This document shows, piece by piece, positions 1 through 10,204 of a stretch of 64,000 nucleotides of DNA; the first letter of the stretch is position 1, and each line of letters opens with the position of its first letter. Origin of the DNA: Streptomyces sp. 6-11-2 (GTDB lineage Bacteria > Actinomycetota > Actinomycetes > Streptomycetales > Streptomycetaceae); contig NZ_BJOR01000001.1 in NCBI RefSeq assembly GCF_006540305.1, positions 4,588,001-4,652,000 of the forward strand. The letters are read 5' to 3'. The notes beneath the pieces are model-generated. The model saw nothing but the letters and a program-made list of their open reading frames with translations. It was not told the origin of the DNA and did no database searches. The position numbers and the translations under genes were made by a program.

Positions 1-1
1 C

Positions 2-262
2 GAGGACTGGGTGGCCCGCTTCGACCGGCACCCCCGCTTCTACGGTGGCACCGAACTCGTACTGTTTGAAGAACTGCTGAGACAGACCGTCCAGGCAGGC
101 GAGGCGCACCTGTTCGGCGACCCGGCCTGGCTGGGCTCCGTGACCGGACAACTGGCCCTCCTGCGGCCCTGGTCGGCCCGCGCGATACGGGAGGCGGTGG
201 CAGAGGCTCGGCAGGTCAGGCAGCGGCCGCGAGACGAAGAGGGAAGCCCCGGGAGCTCCTGA
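2..262 (+). CDS. C-terminal part of an unrecognised protein (5' end outside window)
   Basis: An open frame is already open at the window edge (it reads E-D-W before the GTG at 11) and closes at 262, so this is the last ~86 residues of a longer gene. It has no motif I recognise: a mixed helical stretch rich in Leu, Ala and Arg (for example FEELLRQTVQAGEAHLFGD) and a charged, probably disordered tail ending GSPGSS. It converges on the ribokinase gene, which ends at 306 on the other strand. Function unknown; the real start cannot be seen. Confidence 0.6.
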   Translation, partial: EDWVARFDRHPRFYGGTELVLFEELLRQTVQAGEAHLFGDPAWLGSVTGQLALLRPWSARAIREAVAEARQVRQRPRDEEGSPGSS

Positions 263-305
263 CCACTGAGGACGCCGACCGGCTTGTTCCAAGGAAGGGG
301 AGCAG

Positions 306-1208
306 TCAAAGGGCGTCGACCGCAGCCGCCGTGGGGTAGGCCTCCTGTGCGCCCCTCCGGGTGACGGCGATCGCGCCGACCCGGGCCGCGTAGGCCGTCG
401 CTTCCTCGAGGGTCGCGCCCGCGCCCAGCCGCCAGGCCAGCGCCGCGGTGAACGCGTCGCCCGCGCCGGTGGTATCCACGGCGTCCACCTTCACCGAGGG
501 GACCCGGGCGACCCCGTCGGCGGACGCCACCAGCGCGCCCTCGCCGCCCAGGGTGATCACCACCGAGCGCGGGCCCAGGGCGAGCAGGTCCCGCGCCCAG
601 CCCTCGGGGGTGTCGCCCGCCTCGGCGCCGCCCAGAATCACCTGTGCCTCGTGCTCGTTCACGATCAGCGGGTCGCAGGCCGTCAGGAGCTCTGGCGTCA
701 GGGGACGCGGCGGCGAGGGGTTCAGTACGAAACGGCTTCCCGGCGCCAGGTTCCGCACGACCTCCACGACCGTCTCCAGCGGGATCTCCAGCTGTGTCGA
801 GATCACCCGGGAGGCCCGCAGGAGGGCGCCGGCCGCGCGGACGTCGTCGGGGGTGAGCCGGCCGTTGGCGCCCGGCGCGACCACGATGCTGTTGTCCCCG
901 GACGGGTCCACCGTGATCAGCGCGATCCCGGTCGGCGCGCCGCCGACCAGCACGCCCACCGTGTCGACCCCGGCCGCGCGCTGGGAGTCGAGCAGCAGCC
1001 GGCCGTGGTGGTCGTCGCCGACCCGGGCCAGCAGGGCCGTGCGGGCCCCGAGCCGGGCGGCGGCCACCGCCTGGTTGGCGCCCTTGCCGCCCGGGTGGAC
1101 GGCCAGGTCGGAGCCGAGCACCGTCTCCCCGGCCGCGGGCCGCCGCTCGACACGGGTCACCAGGTCGGCGTTGGCCGACCCGACGACCAGAAGGTCGTAT
1201 TCGTACAT
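306..1208 (-). CDS. rbsK: Ribokinase, PfkB family
   Basis: Phosphorylates D-ribose to ribose 5-phosphate in the cytoplasm. The 300-aa length is normal for the family. The N-terminal GSANADLV and the GGKGANQAVAAARLG segment are the first PfkB signature (sugar lid and binding), and DTTGAGDAFTAAL near residue 250 is the second, holding the catalytic Asp and the anion hole. The ATG at 1208 has a GAGGAGG ribosome site just upstream. The gene lies 87 bases after a LacI-family gene on the same strand, which probably controls it. No ribose transporter is visible, but one may lie beyond the left edge. The family also includes other sugar and nucleoside kinases, so substrate specificity is inferred. 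Confidence 0.9.
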   Translation of the reverse strand: MYEYDLLVVGSANADLVTRVERRPAAGETVLGSDLAVHPGGKGANQAVAAARLGARTALLARVGDDHHGRLLLDSQRAAGVDTVGVLVGGAPTGIALITVDPSGDNSIVVAPGANGRLTPDDVRAAGALLRASRVISTQLEIPLETVVEVVRNLAPGSRFVLNPSPPRPLTPELLTACDPLIVNEHEAQVILGGAEAGDTPEGWARDLLALGPRSVVITLGGEGALVASADGVARVPSVKVDAVDTTGAGDAFTAALAWRLGAGATLEEATAYAARVGAIAVTRRGAQEAYPTAAAVDAL

Positions 1209-1295
1209 GAGTGCTGCCTCCTCGCAGAGGGTGGTTCAGTGGTTCAGGGGGGTCGGCAGGTCAGCCGGTGAACCCGGCGGGCCTCGTCGGCGCGC

Positions 1296-2402
1296 TCACC
1301 GCACCGATGACGACCTGCTGCCGGAGGACGGACACCGGCAGCCACGGGCGGAGTCCTGTAGGGCGGGGGGCCGTACGGCCGAGTTCTGTACGGCGGAGTC
1401 CAGCGCGGCGGCCGCCTCGCCGCACGAACGGCGTACGACCAGCCGGGCGGGGAGGGTGACGGACCGCGCGGGCCGGCCCTCGACGCGGTCGACCAGGGCG
1501 CGTACGGCGGCCCGCCCCAGCTCACCCGTGGGCTGGGCGATCGCGGTGATCGGCGGGTCGGTGTGCGGGAACCACGGGATGTCGTCGAACGCGGCCAGCG
1601 CGATGTCGTCGGGCACCCGCAGCCCACGCGCCCGGATGGCGTCCAGCGCGCCGAGCGCCATCAGGTTGTCGGCGGCGAAGACGACCTCGGGAGGCACCGG
1701 CAGGTCCAGGAGGCGCTCGGTGACCCGCCGGCCGCTGCCGGCCTGGAAGTCGCCCTGGCCCGTGTACGCGTCCGGGAGAGGGATGCCGTAGGCGGCCAGC
1801 GCCTCGCGGAAGGCCTCCACGCGCTCGCGGCCGGTGGTGGTGGCCGCGGGCCCCGCGATGATCGCCAGCCGCCGGTGCCCGAGCCCGTGCAGGTGCGCGA
1901 CGAGGTCCTGTACGGCCGCCCGCCCGTCCGCCCGGACCACGGGCACGTCCACGCCCTTGATCCACCGGTCCACGAACACCATCGGCGTGCCCGCGCGCGC
2001 CGCGTCCAGCATCAGCGGGGAGCCGCCGTCGGTGGGGGAGACCAGGAGGCCGTCGATACGCCGCTCGAGCAGGATCCGCACGTGGTGGTCCTGGAGGTCG
2101 GGCCGCTCGTCGGCGTTCCCGATGATCACGCTGTAGCCGAGCGCGCGGGCCTCCTCCTCGACGGAGCGGGCCAGCTCGGTGAAGTACGGGTTGAGCACGT
2201 CGCTGATGACCAGGCCCAGGGTGCGGGTCTGGTCGGTGCGCAGGGACCGGGCGACGGCGTTCGGGCGGTAGCCGAGGGCCTCGACGGCGGCCAGCACGCG
2301 TGCGCGCGCGTCGGCGCTGACCGACGGGTGCTGGTTCAGGACGCGCGAGACCGTGGCGACGGACACGCCTGCCGCGGCGGCGACGTCCTTGATGCTCGTC
2401 AT
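1296..2402 (-). CDS. LacI-family transcriptional regulator (probable ribose/sugar repressor)
   Basis: 368 aa. Residues 1-60 are the LacI DNA-binding domain: IKDVAAAAGVSVATVSRVLN is the helix-turn-helix and the YRPNAVARSLRT region holds the hinge helix. The rest is a periplasmic-binding-protein-like sugar sensor (FVDR, GHRRLAIIAGP, AFDDIPW motifs). The last ~40 residues after CGEAAAALD are a low-complexity Ser/Arg tail not typical of the family, which could be real or a lost stop codon. It lies upstream of and co-oriented with rbsK, so it most likely represses ribose use and itself. Two operator-like 14-mers sit just upstream of its start (2421-2456). Confidence 0.88.
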   Translation of the reverse strand: MTSIKDVAAAAGVSVATVSRVLNQHPSVSADARARVLAAVEALGYRPNAVARSLRTDQTRTLGLVISDVLNPYFTELARSVEEEARALGYSVIIGNADERPDLQDHHVRILLERRIDGLLVSPTDGGSPLMLDAARAGTPMVFVDRWIKGVDVPVVRADGRAAVQDLVAHLHGLGHRRLAIIAGPAATTTGRERVEAFREALAAYGIPLPDAYTGQGDFQAGSGRRVTERLLDLPVPPEVVFAADNLMALGALDAIRARGLRVPDDIALAAFDDIPWFPHTDPPITAIAQPTGELGRAAVRALVDRVEGRPARSVTLPARLVVRRSCGEAAAALDSAVQNSAVRPPALQDSARGCRCPSSGSRSSSVR

Positions 2403-2420
2403 CGCCGTTCCACCTCCTCG

Positions 2421-2456
2421 TGGAATCGATTACACACTCGATTGGAAACGATTACA
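2421..2456. promoter_or_regulatory. Tandem LacI-type operator boxes
   Basis: Two near-identical 14-mers, TGGAATCGATTACA (2421-2434) and TGGAAACGATTACA (2443-2456), lie 22 bp apart, about two helical turns, directly upstream of the lacI-family start at 2402. Both match the general LacI/GalR half-palindrome with a central CG. Autoregulation of the lacI-rbsK unit is the simplest reading. Confidence 0.7.
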
Positions 2457-2600
2457 CACGCGGCCGCAAGGGCCCGTTGCCGGATCGTTGCCCTGTGGGG
2501 CCCGGAAGTGGCGCGAAATCGCTCCCCGACCGAGCGATGAGTCCACCCCCCGGCGTCAGTCATCACCCACGACAATGTCCGTCACAGGAAGGAATCCGCC

Positions 2601-2813
2601 ATGACCGCCGCCGCCAAGGGCCCCGCGAGCTACTTCCCCTCCATCGAGAAGAAGTACGGCCGGCCGATCGCCGAGTGGAAGGGCCTCATCCGCTCCTCGC
2701 CGCTGACCAAGCACATGGAACTGGTCGACTGGCTCAAGTCCGAGCACGGCCTGGGGCACGGCCACGCGAACGCCCTGGTGGCCCACACTCTCGCCGAGGG
2801 CAGGGCCGGGTGA
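2601..2813 (+). CDS. DUF4287-family small protein
   Basis: 70 aa, starting ATG 2601 after an AGGAAGG ribosome site. It fits the DUF4287 family by its pattern: YFPSIEKKYGRPIAEW near the N-terminus, then HMELVDWLKSEHGLGHGHA. Function of the family is unknown; members are small, soluble and common in actinomycetes. It is monocistronic, between the divergent LacI operator and the RecD-like helicase 105 bases downstream. Confidence 0.8.
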   Translation: MTAAAKGPASYFPSIEKKYGRPIAEWKGLIRSSPLTKHMELVDWLKSEHGLGHGHANALVAHTLAEGRAG

Positions 2814-2918
2814 GCGGCGGGCTCCGCCGGCGGTCCGGGCGGCGGCCCCGTCGGCGCGGAGCAGGACCGCCCCGGCACGCCCGGCGGGGCTGTCACAGCC
2901 CGGCGGTACCGTCGGGTC

Positions 2919-5180
2919 ATGACCACGGAGGCGAGTCGGAGCGGGCAGGCCGGTGCCGGCGAGCGGCGTCCGGCCGTGCTGGAGGGCGTGCTCGAGCGGA
3001 TCACGTACGCCAACGAGGAGAACGGCTACACGGTGGCCCGTGTCGACACCGGACGGGGCGCCGGTGATCTCCTCACGGTCGTCGGCGCGCTGCTCGGCGC
3101 CCAGGTCGGCGAGTCGCTGCGGATGGAGGGCCGCTGGGGCTCCCACCCGCAGTACGGCAAGCAGTTCCAGGTGGACAACTACACGACCCTGCTCCCTGCC
3201 ACCGTCCAGGGCATCCGCCGCTATCTCGGCTCCGGCCTGGTCAAGGGCATCGGACCGGTCTTCGCCGACCGCATCACCCAGCACTTCGGCCTGGACACCC
3301 TGAAGGTCATCGAGGAGGAGCCCAAGCGCCTGATCGAGGTGCCCGGCCTCGGCCCCAAGCGGACCAGGAAGATCGCCGACGCCTGGGAGGAGCAGAAGGC
3401 GATCAAGGAGGTCATGCTCTTCCTCCAGACCGTCGAGGTCTCCACCTCGATCGCGGTGCGCATCTACAAGAAGTACGGCGACGCGTCGATCTCGGTGGTG
3501 AAGAACCAGCCGTACCGGCTGGCCGCCGACGTCTGGGGCATCGGCTTCCTGACCGCCGACAAGATCGCGCAGTCCGTCGGCATCCCGCACGACAGCCCGG
3601 AGCGGGTCAAGGCGGGCCTCCAGTACGCGCTGTCGCAGTCCACCGACCAGGGCCACTGCTTCCTGCCCGAGGAGCGGCTGATCACGGACGCGGTCAAGCT
3701 CCTCCAGGTGGACACCGGGCTTGTCATCGAGTGCCTCGCCGCACTGGCCGAGCCCCCCGAGGGCGACGCCGACCCCGGTGTCGTACGGGAGAAGGTGCCC
3801 GGCCCGGACGGCGGCGAGGCGGTGACGGCGATCTACCTCGTGCCCTTCCACCGGGCCGAGCTGTCCCTGTCCGCCCAGCTGCTGCGCCTGCTGCGCGCCG
3901 ACGCCGACCGGATGCCCGCCTTCCGGGACGTCGCCTGGGACAAGGCGCTGACCTGGCTGAAGGGCCGTACGGGGGCCGACCTCGCCCCCGAGCAGGAGGC
4001 GGCGGTCAGGCTGGCGCTGACCGAGAAGGTGGCCGTGCTGACCGGCGGCCCCGGCTGCGGCAAGTCCTTCACGGTGCGCTCGATCGTGGAGCTGGCGCGG
4101 GCCAGGAAGGCCAAGGTGGTGCTGGCCGCGCCCACCGGCCGGGCCGCCAAGCGCCTCTCGGAGCTCACCGGAGCCGAGGCCTCCACCGTGCACCGCCTGC
4201 TGGAGCTCAAGCCCGGCGGGGACGCGGCCTACGACCGGGACCGCCCGCTGGACGCCGACCTGGTGGTCGTGGACGAGGCGTCCATGCTGGACCTGCTGCT
4301 GGCCAACAAGCTGGTCAAGGCCGTGCCCCCGGGCGCGCACCTGCTGTTCGTCGGGGACGTGGACCAGCTCCCCAGCGTGGGCGCCGGTGAGGTGCTGCGC
4401 GACCTGCTGGCCGACGGCAGCCCGGTGCCCGCCGTCCGCCTCACGCGCGTCTTCCGCCAGGCCCAGCAGTCGGGTGTGGTGACCAACGCGCACCGGATCA
4501 ACGCCGGGCAGCACCCGCTGACCGACGGCATGAAGGACTTCTTCCTCTTCGTCGAGGACGACACCGAGGAGGCCGGCCGGCTCACCGTGGACGTGGCGGC
4601 GCGCCGGATCCCGGCCCGGTTCGGGCTCGACCCGCGCCGGGACGTGCAGGTGCTCGCGCCCATGCACCGGGGCCCGGCGGGCGCCGGCACGCTGAACGGC
4701 CTGCTCCAGCAGGCGGTCACCCCGGGCCGGCCCGACCTGCCGGAGAAGCGGTTCGGCGGCCGGGTCTTCCGCGTCGGAGACAAGGTCACCCAGATTCGCA
4801 ACAATTACGAGAAGGGGAAGAACGGCGTCTTCAACGGCACCGTGGGCGTGGTCACCTCGCTCGACCCGGTCGACCAGCGTCTGACGGTGCTGACGGACGA
4901 GGACGAGGAGGTGCCGTACGAGTTCGACGAACTGGACGAACTGGCACACGCGTACGCGGTGACCATCCACCGCTCGCAGGGCAGCGAGTATCCGGCCGTG
5001 GTGATCCCGGTCACCACCGGCGCGTGGATGATGCTCCAGCGCAACCTGCTCTACACGGCGGTGACCAGGGCCAAGAAGCTGGTCGTCCTCGTCGGCTCGC
5101 GCAGGGCGATCGGCCAGGCGGTGCGCACGGTGTCGGCGGGGCGGCGCTGCACGGCGCTGGACTTCCGCCTCGGCGGCTGA
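2919..5180 (+). CDS. recD2: RecD2-type ATP-dependent DNA helicase (SF1)
   Basis: 753 aa, 5'-3' DNA helicase of the RecD2 class that acts without RecBC. The N-terminal ~340 residues hold the RecD2 N-domain with helix-hairpin-helix segments (GLVKGIGPVFADRI, VPGLGPKRTRKI). The helicase core begins near residue 355: Walker A GGPGCGKS around 376-383, motif Ia APTGRAAKRL, Walker B VVDEASM, motif III GDVDQLPSVGAG, and the C-terminal TIHRSQGSEYPAV and YTAVTRAKK motifs. All motifs look intact. The ATG at 2919 is preceded by only a weak ribosome site. Likely role: DNA repair and replication-fork maintenance. Confidence 0.93.
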   Translation: MTTEASRSGQAGAGERRPAVLEGVLERITYANEENGYTVARVDTGRGAGDLLTVVGALLGAQVGESLRMEGRWGSHPQYGKQFQVDNYTTLLPATVQGIRRYLGSGLVKGIGPVFADRITQHFGLDTLKVIEEEPKRLIEVPGLGPKRTRKIADAWEEQKAIKEVMLFLQTVEVSTSIAVRIYKKYGDASISVVKNQPYRLAADVWGIGFLTADKIAQSVGIPHDSPERVKAGLQYALSQSTDQGHCFLPEERLITDAVKLLQVDTGLVIECLAALAEPPEGDADPGVVREKVPGPDGGEAVTAIYLVPFHRAELSLSAQLLRLLRADADRMPAFRDVAWDKALTWLKGRTGADLAPEQEAAVRLALTEKVAVLTGGPGCGKSFTVRSIVELARARKAKVVLAAPTGRAAKRLSELTGAEASTVHRLLELKPGGDAAYDRDRPLDADLVVVDEASMLDLLLANKLVKAVPPGAHLLFVGDVDQLPSVGAGEVLRDLLADGSPVPAVRLTRVFRQAQQSGVVTNAHRINAGQHPLTDGMKDFFLFVEDDTEEAGRLTVDVAARRIPARFGLDPRRDVQVLAPMHRGPAGAGTLNGLLQQAVTPGRPDLPEKRFGGRVFRVGDKVTQIRNNYEKGKNGVFNGTVGVVTSLDPVDQRLTVLTDEDEEVPYEFDELDELAHAYAVTIHRSQGSEYPAVVIPVTTGAWMMLQRNLLYTAVTRAKKLVVLVGSRRAIGQAVRTVSAGRRCTALDFRLGG

Positions 5181-5305
5181 AAACCGCCGTCCGGCGGGCC
5201 GGAAGCCGCTGTCTGACACCACGTCACAAAAAATGATCGATCAAATGAGTCGTAAAGGTCACACAGCACTTCCCGTGGCCGGAGCGAGGGGGCAGGATGA
5301 ACAGG

Positions 5306-5328
5306 TTGACGGCACTGAGTGCCGTCAA
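5306..5328. promoter_or_regulatory. Perfect 10-bp inverted repeat upstream of citA
   Basis: TTGACGGCAC and its exact complement GTGCCGTCAA flank the 3-base spacer TGA, about 105 bp before the citA start. The region around it (5225-5260) is A+T rich compared with its surroundings and includes TGATCGATCA, so the citA promoter probably lies here. The palindrome looks like a binding site for a dimeric regulator; no candidate regulator is adjacent. Confidence 0.5.
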
Positions 5329-5433
5329 TGGGCCCAATGGTCGACCCCGAGTGCACTCTCCTGAGCCAAATGGGGGATGGTAGAGACAGTCAGGGCACCT
5401 CGAAGATGAGGCACTACGTCGGTGAGGGAAGAC

Positions 5434-6723
<1,290 letters not shown>

Positions 6724-6765
6724 GCCTCCCGGCGGCGCCACCGGCCCCGTAGCGTCACCGGCCGC

Positions 6766-6791
6766 GTATCCCGCGCGCGTTCGCGGGATAC
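6766..6791 (+). terminator. Hairpin terminator after citA
   Basis: GTATCCCGCG and its exact complement CGCGGGATAC with a 6-base loop, 42 bases after the citA stop codon. No U-run follows, as is usual in Streptomyces. Confidence 0.75.
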
Positions 6792-6900
6792 GGGGCCTCG
6801 TGCTGTGCGGAGCGCCCCGGAGGCGTACCGGCACGGGAACGGACCACAGAGGAAACGCGGCCCGGAAGAGGACCGCGGAAGCAAGGCTGCGAAAGAAGCG

Positions 6901-6994
6901 GAAGGCGCCCCGGCACGCCGGTCCCCCCACGGGCCGACGACCAGGGCGCCTTCCCATGTCCCGGTGCGGATTCCCCCCACGGGATCCGGCCGGG
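6901..6994 (+). ncRNA. Candidate 6C-type small RNA (two hairpins with CCCCCC loops)
   Basis: Two adjacent hairpins share the same 12-nt apical loop, UCCCCCCACGGG. Hairpin 1 has a perfect 10-bp outer stem (GAAGGCGCCC 6901-6910 with GGGCGCCTTC 6944-6953) and an inner CGG/CCG closing stem at 6919-6921/6934-6936. Hairpin 2 (6960-6994) stacks CCCGG/CCGGG on CGGAT/ATCCG. Two stem-loops each with at least six loop cytosines is the defining feature of the actinobacterial 6C RNA class, whose role is not well established. The exact ends, promoter and even strand are unproven; the C-rich loops favour the plus strand. Confidence 0.55.
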
Positions 6995-7408
6995 CGTTCA
7001 AGGACCAGCGCCTGAATCGCTGTGAGCACAACGAGCAGAACTCGTCGCACCTGGTGCTTGTGCGGTCTGCCGGGACGCGCACGCGCGGGAGGGCCGCTCA
7101 AAGCTCCCCGGTGTACGTGCCCCGGCAACGCACCTCTGAGGAAGTCCCCCAAGACATCCCCAGATGCCGGTCAGCGCCCCCCAAGACGCTGCCCGACATC
7201 GCCAACTTAGACCTTCGAACCCCTTCGATGGTTACGTTCACATCACTGTGATCTGCGTCTCTTGCATATGTCCGTTAGGTACGCAAGAGCCCAAGTATGG
7301 CGACAGGAACCCAAGCGTAAGGATGATGCGCGAGCCTTGTGAAGAGCTTATGTGAGGCGCGCGTTGGACTCTAGAGGGACTCTTACTTCGGTCTCGACTG
7401 CTTTTCAT
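6995..7408. other. Non-coding stretch between the 6C-like RNA and copA
   Basis: No gene with a credible ribosome site or codon bias on either strand. From about 7195 to 7350 the DNA becomes clearly A+T richer than its surroundings, which suggests a promoter or a regulatory RNA. Within it CTCTTGC (7259-7265) and GCAAGAG (7283-7289) form a 7-bp inverted repeat around a 17-base loop. No terminator for copA (ending at 7409, minus strand) is obvious. Confidence 0.4.
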
Positions 7409-9694
7409 TCAGCGGAACGTGCGCAGCCGCAGACTGTTCGTCACCACGAACACCGACGAGAACGCCATCGCCGCTCCCGCGATCATCGGGTTGAGCAGTC
7501 CGGCGGCGGCCAGCGGCAGCGCGGCCACGTTGTAGCCGAAGGCCCACACGAGGTTGCCCTTGATGGTGGCCAGCGTCCGCCGGGACAGGCGGATGGCGTC
7601 CGCGGCCGCCCGGAGGTCCCCGCGCACCAGGGTCAGATCGCCCGCCTCGATGGCGGCGTCCGTCCCGGTTCCCATGGCCAGACCCAGGTCGGCGGTGGCG
7701 AGCGCGGCGGCGTCGTTGACCCCGTCGCCGACCATCGCCACCGTGCGCCCCTCGGCCCGCAGCCGCCTGACGGCCTCGACCTTCTCCTCGGGCAGCACCT
7801 CGGCGACCACGTCCTGCGGGTCGATTCCGACGGTCCGTGCCACGGCCTCGGCGACGGCGCTGTTGTCGCCGGTCAGCAGGACGGGCCGCAGACCCAGCGC
7901 GCGCAACTGCGCGACCGCCCGCGCGCTGGTCTCCTTGACCGCGTCCGCGACGGCGATGACACCGCGTGCCGCCCCGTCCCAGCCGACGACGACCGCCGTA
8001 CGGCCCTCGCTCTCCGCCGCGCGCCGGGCACGGGTCACCTCCTCCGGCAGCTCGGCGGTGAGCTCGACGAGTCGTCCCACGGCCACGTCGTGGCCCTCCA
8101 CGCGTCCGCGTACGCCGCGTCCGGGCACGTTCTCGAAGTGCTCGACCGAGGGCAGCGGTCCCACCCGTTCCTCGGCGCCGGCGGCCACGGCCCGCGCGAT
8201 CGGGTGCTCGGAGGCGTGCTCCAGGGCGCCCGCGAGGCGCAGCAGCTGCTTCTCGTCGGTGCCCTCGGCGGCGTACACCTCCTGCAGGGTCATCCGGCCC
8301 GTGGTGACTGTTCCGGTCTTGTCCAGGACGACGGTGTCCACGCGGCGGGTGGACTCCAGCACCTCGGGACCCTTGATGAGGATGCCGAGCTGGGCACCCC
8401 GGCCGGTGCCGACCATCAGCGCGGTCGGCGTGGCCAGGCCCAGCGCGCACGGGCAGGCGATGATCAGCACCGCGACGGCCGCGGTGAACGCGGCGGTCAC
8501 CTCACCGGTGGCGAACAGCCAGGCGAGCAGGGTGCCGACGGCGATGAGCAGGACGACCGGCACGAAGACCGCCGATATGCGGTCGGCCAGCCGCTGCACC
8601 TCGGCCTTGCCGCTCTGCGCGTCCTCGACGAGTTGCGCCATCCGCGCGAGCTGCGTGTCCGCGCCGATCCGGGTGGCCTCGACGACCAGCCGGCCGCCCG
8701 CGTTGACCGTGGCGCCGGTGACCGTATCGCCGGGACCGACGTCGACGGGCACCGACTCGCCGGTGAGCATCGAGGCGTCGACCGCCGAGCTGCCCTCGAC
8801 GACCGTGCCGTCGGTGGCGATCTTCTCACCGGGCCGTACGACGAACCGGTCCCCGACCGCCAGCGCGGTCACCGGGATCCTCGTCTCCACTCCGCCCCGC
8901 AGTACGGAGACGTCCTTCGCGCCCAGTTCCAGCAGCGCCCGCAGCGCCGCGCCCGCCCGTCGCTTGGAGCGGGCCTCCAGACAGCGGCCGAGCAGGATGA
9001 ACGCGACGACTCCGGCGGCGACCTCCAGGTAGATCGTGGAGGCCGCGTCCACCCGGGAGACGGTGAGGCGGAACTCGTGGCGCATGCCCGGCATGCCCGC
9101 GTCGCCCAGGAACAGCGCCCACAGCGACCAGCCGAACGCGGCCAGGGTGCCGATCGAGACGAGGGTGTCCATGGTGGCCGCGCCGTGCCGGGCGTTGGTC
9201 AGGGCCGCCCGGTGGAACGGCAGCCCGCCCCAGACGACGACCGGCGCGGCGAGGGTGAGCGAGAGCCACTGCCAGTACGTGAACTGAAGGGCCGGGATCA
9301 TCGCGAGCAGCACGACGGGGGCGGCGAGGAGCGCGGAGACGACCAGGCGCCCGCGCAGGGAGGCCGCTTCGGGATCCCGGGGCGCCCGCTCCGCGTCCGG
9401 CCGGGACTCCGCGTCCGCCGCCGGTTCGGGTGCCGGCGGCGGGGGCTCCTCCGCCGTGTAACCGGTCTTGACCACGGTGGCGATCAGATCGGCGACCGAT
9501 ACCCCGGTGGGGCAGGAGACCCTGGCCTTCTCCGTGGCGAAGTTGACCGTCGCGGTGACGCCGTCCATGCGGTTGAGCTTCTTCTCGACGCGGGCCGCGC
9601 AGGAGGCGCAGGTCATTCCCCCGATGAGCAGCTCGACCTCGGCGGCGCCCGGCCGGTCGGCCGTGGGCGTCTGCGGGGCGGCGTGGGTGTTCAT
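7409..9694 (-). CDS. copA: Copper-translocating P1B-type ATPase
   Basis: Exports Cu(I) across the cytoplasmic membrane. I start at ATG 9694 (GGAG upstream), giving 761 aa; frames reaching further upstream only overlap copZ out of frame. Domains: one N-terminal heavy-metal-associated domain with GMTCASC (residues ~26-32), an Ala/Pro/Glu-rich linker, membrane helices including the CPC metal site in [15 protein letters not shown], the phosphorylation motif DKTGTVTTG, and the [10 protein letters not shown] hinge. All catalytic motifs are intact. It follows copZ by 44 bases on the same strand, so the two form a copper-resistance operon under the CsoR-type site at 10043. Confidence 0.95.
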   Translation of the reverse strand: MNTHAAPQTPTADRPGAAEVELLIGGMTCASCAARVEKKLNRMDGVTATVNFATEKARVSCPTGVSVADLIATVVKTGYTAEEPPPPAPEPAADAESRPDAERAPRDPEAASLRGRLVVSALLAAPVVLLAMIPALQFTYWQWLSLTLAAPVVVWGGLPFHRAALTNARHGAATMDTLVSIGTLAAFGWSLWALFLGDAGMPGMRHEFRLTVSRVDAASTIYLEVAAGVVAFILLGRCLEARSKRRAGAALRALLELGAKDVSVLRGGVETRIPVTALAVGDRFVVRPGEKIATDGTVVEGSSAVDASMLTGESVPVDVGPGDTVTGATVNAGGRLVVEATRIGADTQLARMAQLVEDAQSGKAEVQRLADRISAVFVPVVLLIAVGTLLAWLFATGEVTAAFTAAVAVLIIACPCALGLATPTALMVGTGRGAQLGILIKGPEVLESTRRVDTVVLDKTGTVTTGRMTLQEVYAAEGTDEKQLLRLAGALEHASEHPIARAVAAGAEERVGPLPSVEHFENVPGRGVRGRVEGHDVAVGRLVELTAELPEEVTRARRAAESEGRTAVVVGWDGAARGVIAVADAVKETSARAVAQLRALGLRPVLLTGDNSAVAEAVARTVGIDPQDVVAEVLPEEKVEAVRRLRAEGRTVAMVGDGVNDAAALATADLGLAMGTGTDAAIEAGDLTLVRGDLRAAADAIRLSRRTLATIKGNLVWAFGYNVAALPLAAAGLLNPMIAGAAMAFSSVFVVTNSLRLRTFR

Positions 9695-9738
9695 CCTCGG
9701 AACTCCAGACGACGTACGGGCGGGTGGAGCGGCCCTCG

Positions 9739-9978
9739 TCAGGCCTCGCCGACGAGTTCGAAGCCCGCCTCGTCCACGGCGGCGCGCACGGCCTCCGTCT
9801 CCAGCGGGGAGGCGGAGACCACGGTGACCTCGCCGGTGGAGGCGACGGCCTTCACCGAGCTGACGCCGGGCAGCTCGGAGATCTCGGCGGACACGGAACC
9901 CTCGCAGTGTCCGCAGCTCATCCCGCTCACCTTGTAGACGGTGGTGACGGTGTCCGGGGTGCCGGTCTGGGCGGTCAT
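9739..9978 (-). CDS. copZ: Copper chaperone CopZ (heavy-metal-associated domain)
   Basis: 79 aa starting at ATG 9978, with GAGGAGAACGAC directly upstream; a longer frame to 10032 lacks a good ribosome site. It is a single ferredoxin-like HMA domain with the metal-binding [11 protein letters not shown] motif. It delivers Cu(I) to CopA, the next gene. First gene of the copZ-copA operon, about 65 bases downstream of a CsoR-type palindrome. Confidence 0.93.
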   Translation of the reverse strand: MTAQTGTPDTVTTVYKVSGMSCGHCEGSVSAEISELPGVSSVKAVASTGEVTVVSASPLETEAVRAAVDEAGFELVGEA

Positions 9979-10042
9979 GTCGTTCTCCTCGTCGTGGTGG
10001 GTGGGGCACAGGGGGCCACGGTGGCCCGTCATTTCTCAGACT

Positions 10043-10059
10043 ATACCCCTAGGGGGTAT
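10043..10059. promoter_or_regulatory. CsoR-type copper operator
   Basis: ATACCCCTAGGGGGTAT is a G/C-tract palindrome of the form recognised by the Cu(I)-sensing repressor CsoR (TACCC...GGGTA). It lies 65 bases upstream of copZ and presumably overlaps its promoter. The csoR gene itself is not in this window. Confidence 0.8.
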
Positions 10060-10204
10060 TGATCCAAGGAACCGCGGCCGATGACCGAAGCCGGGTCGGG
10101 GCGGACCACCCGCCAGGCCGCCCGTGCCCGGGTTGTGCCCGCGTACTACGGTTTCGCCGGCGGCGGTGGGCCGCGGTGAACCGGACGGAAGGCGAGGCGG
10201 CGGG

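Noticed and set aside
6805..7251. 148-codon plus-strand open frame downstream of citA
   Set aside because: It has no ribosome site, an Arg/Pro-rich random composition, and it runs through the two strong C6-loop hairpins; better explained as a non-coding RNA locus.
9739..10009. N-terminal extension of CopA to 10009
   Set aside because: It overlaps copZ out of frame and has no family similarity; ATG 9694 has a ribosome site and directly precedes the HMA domain.
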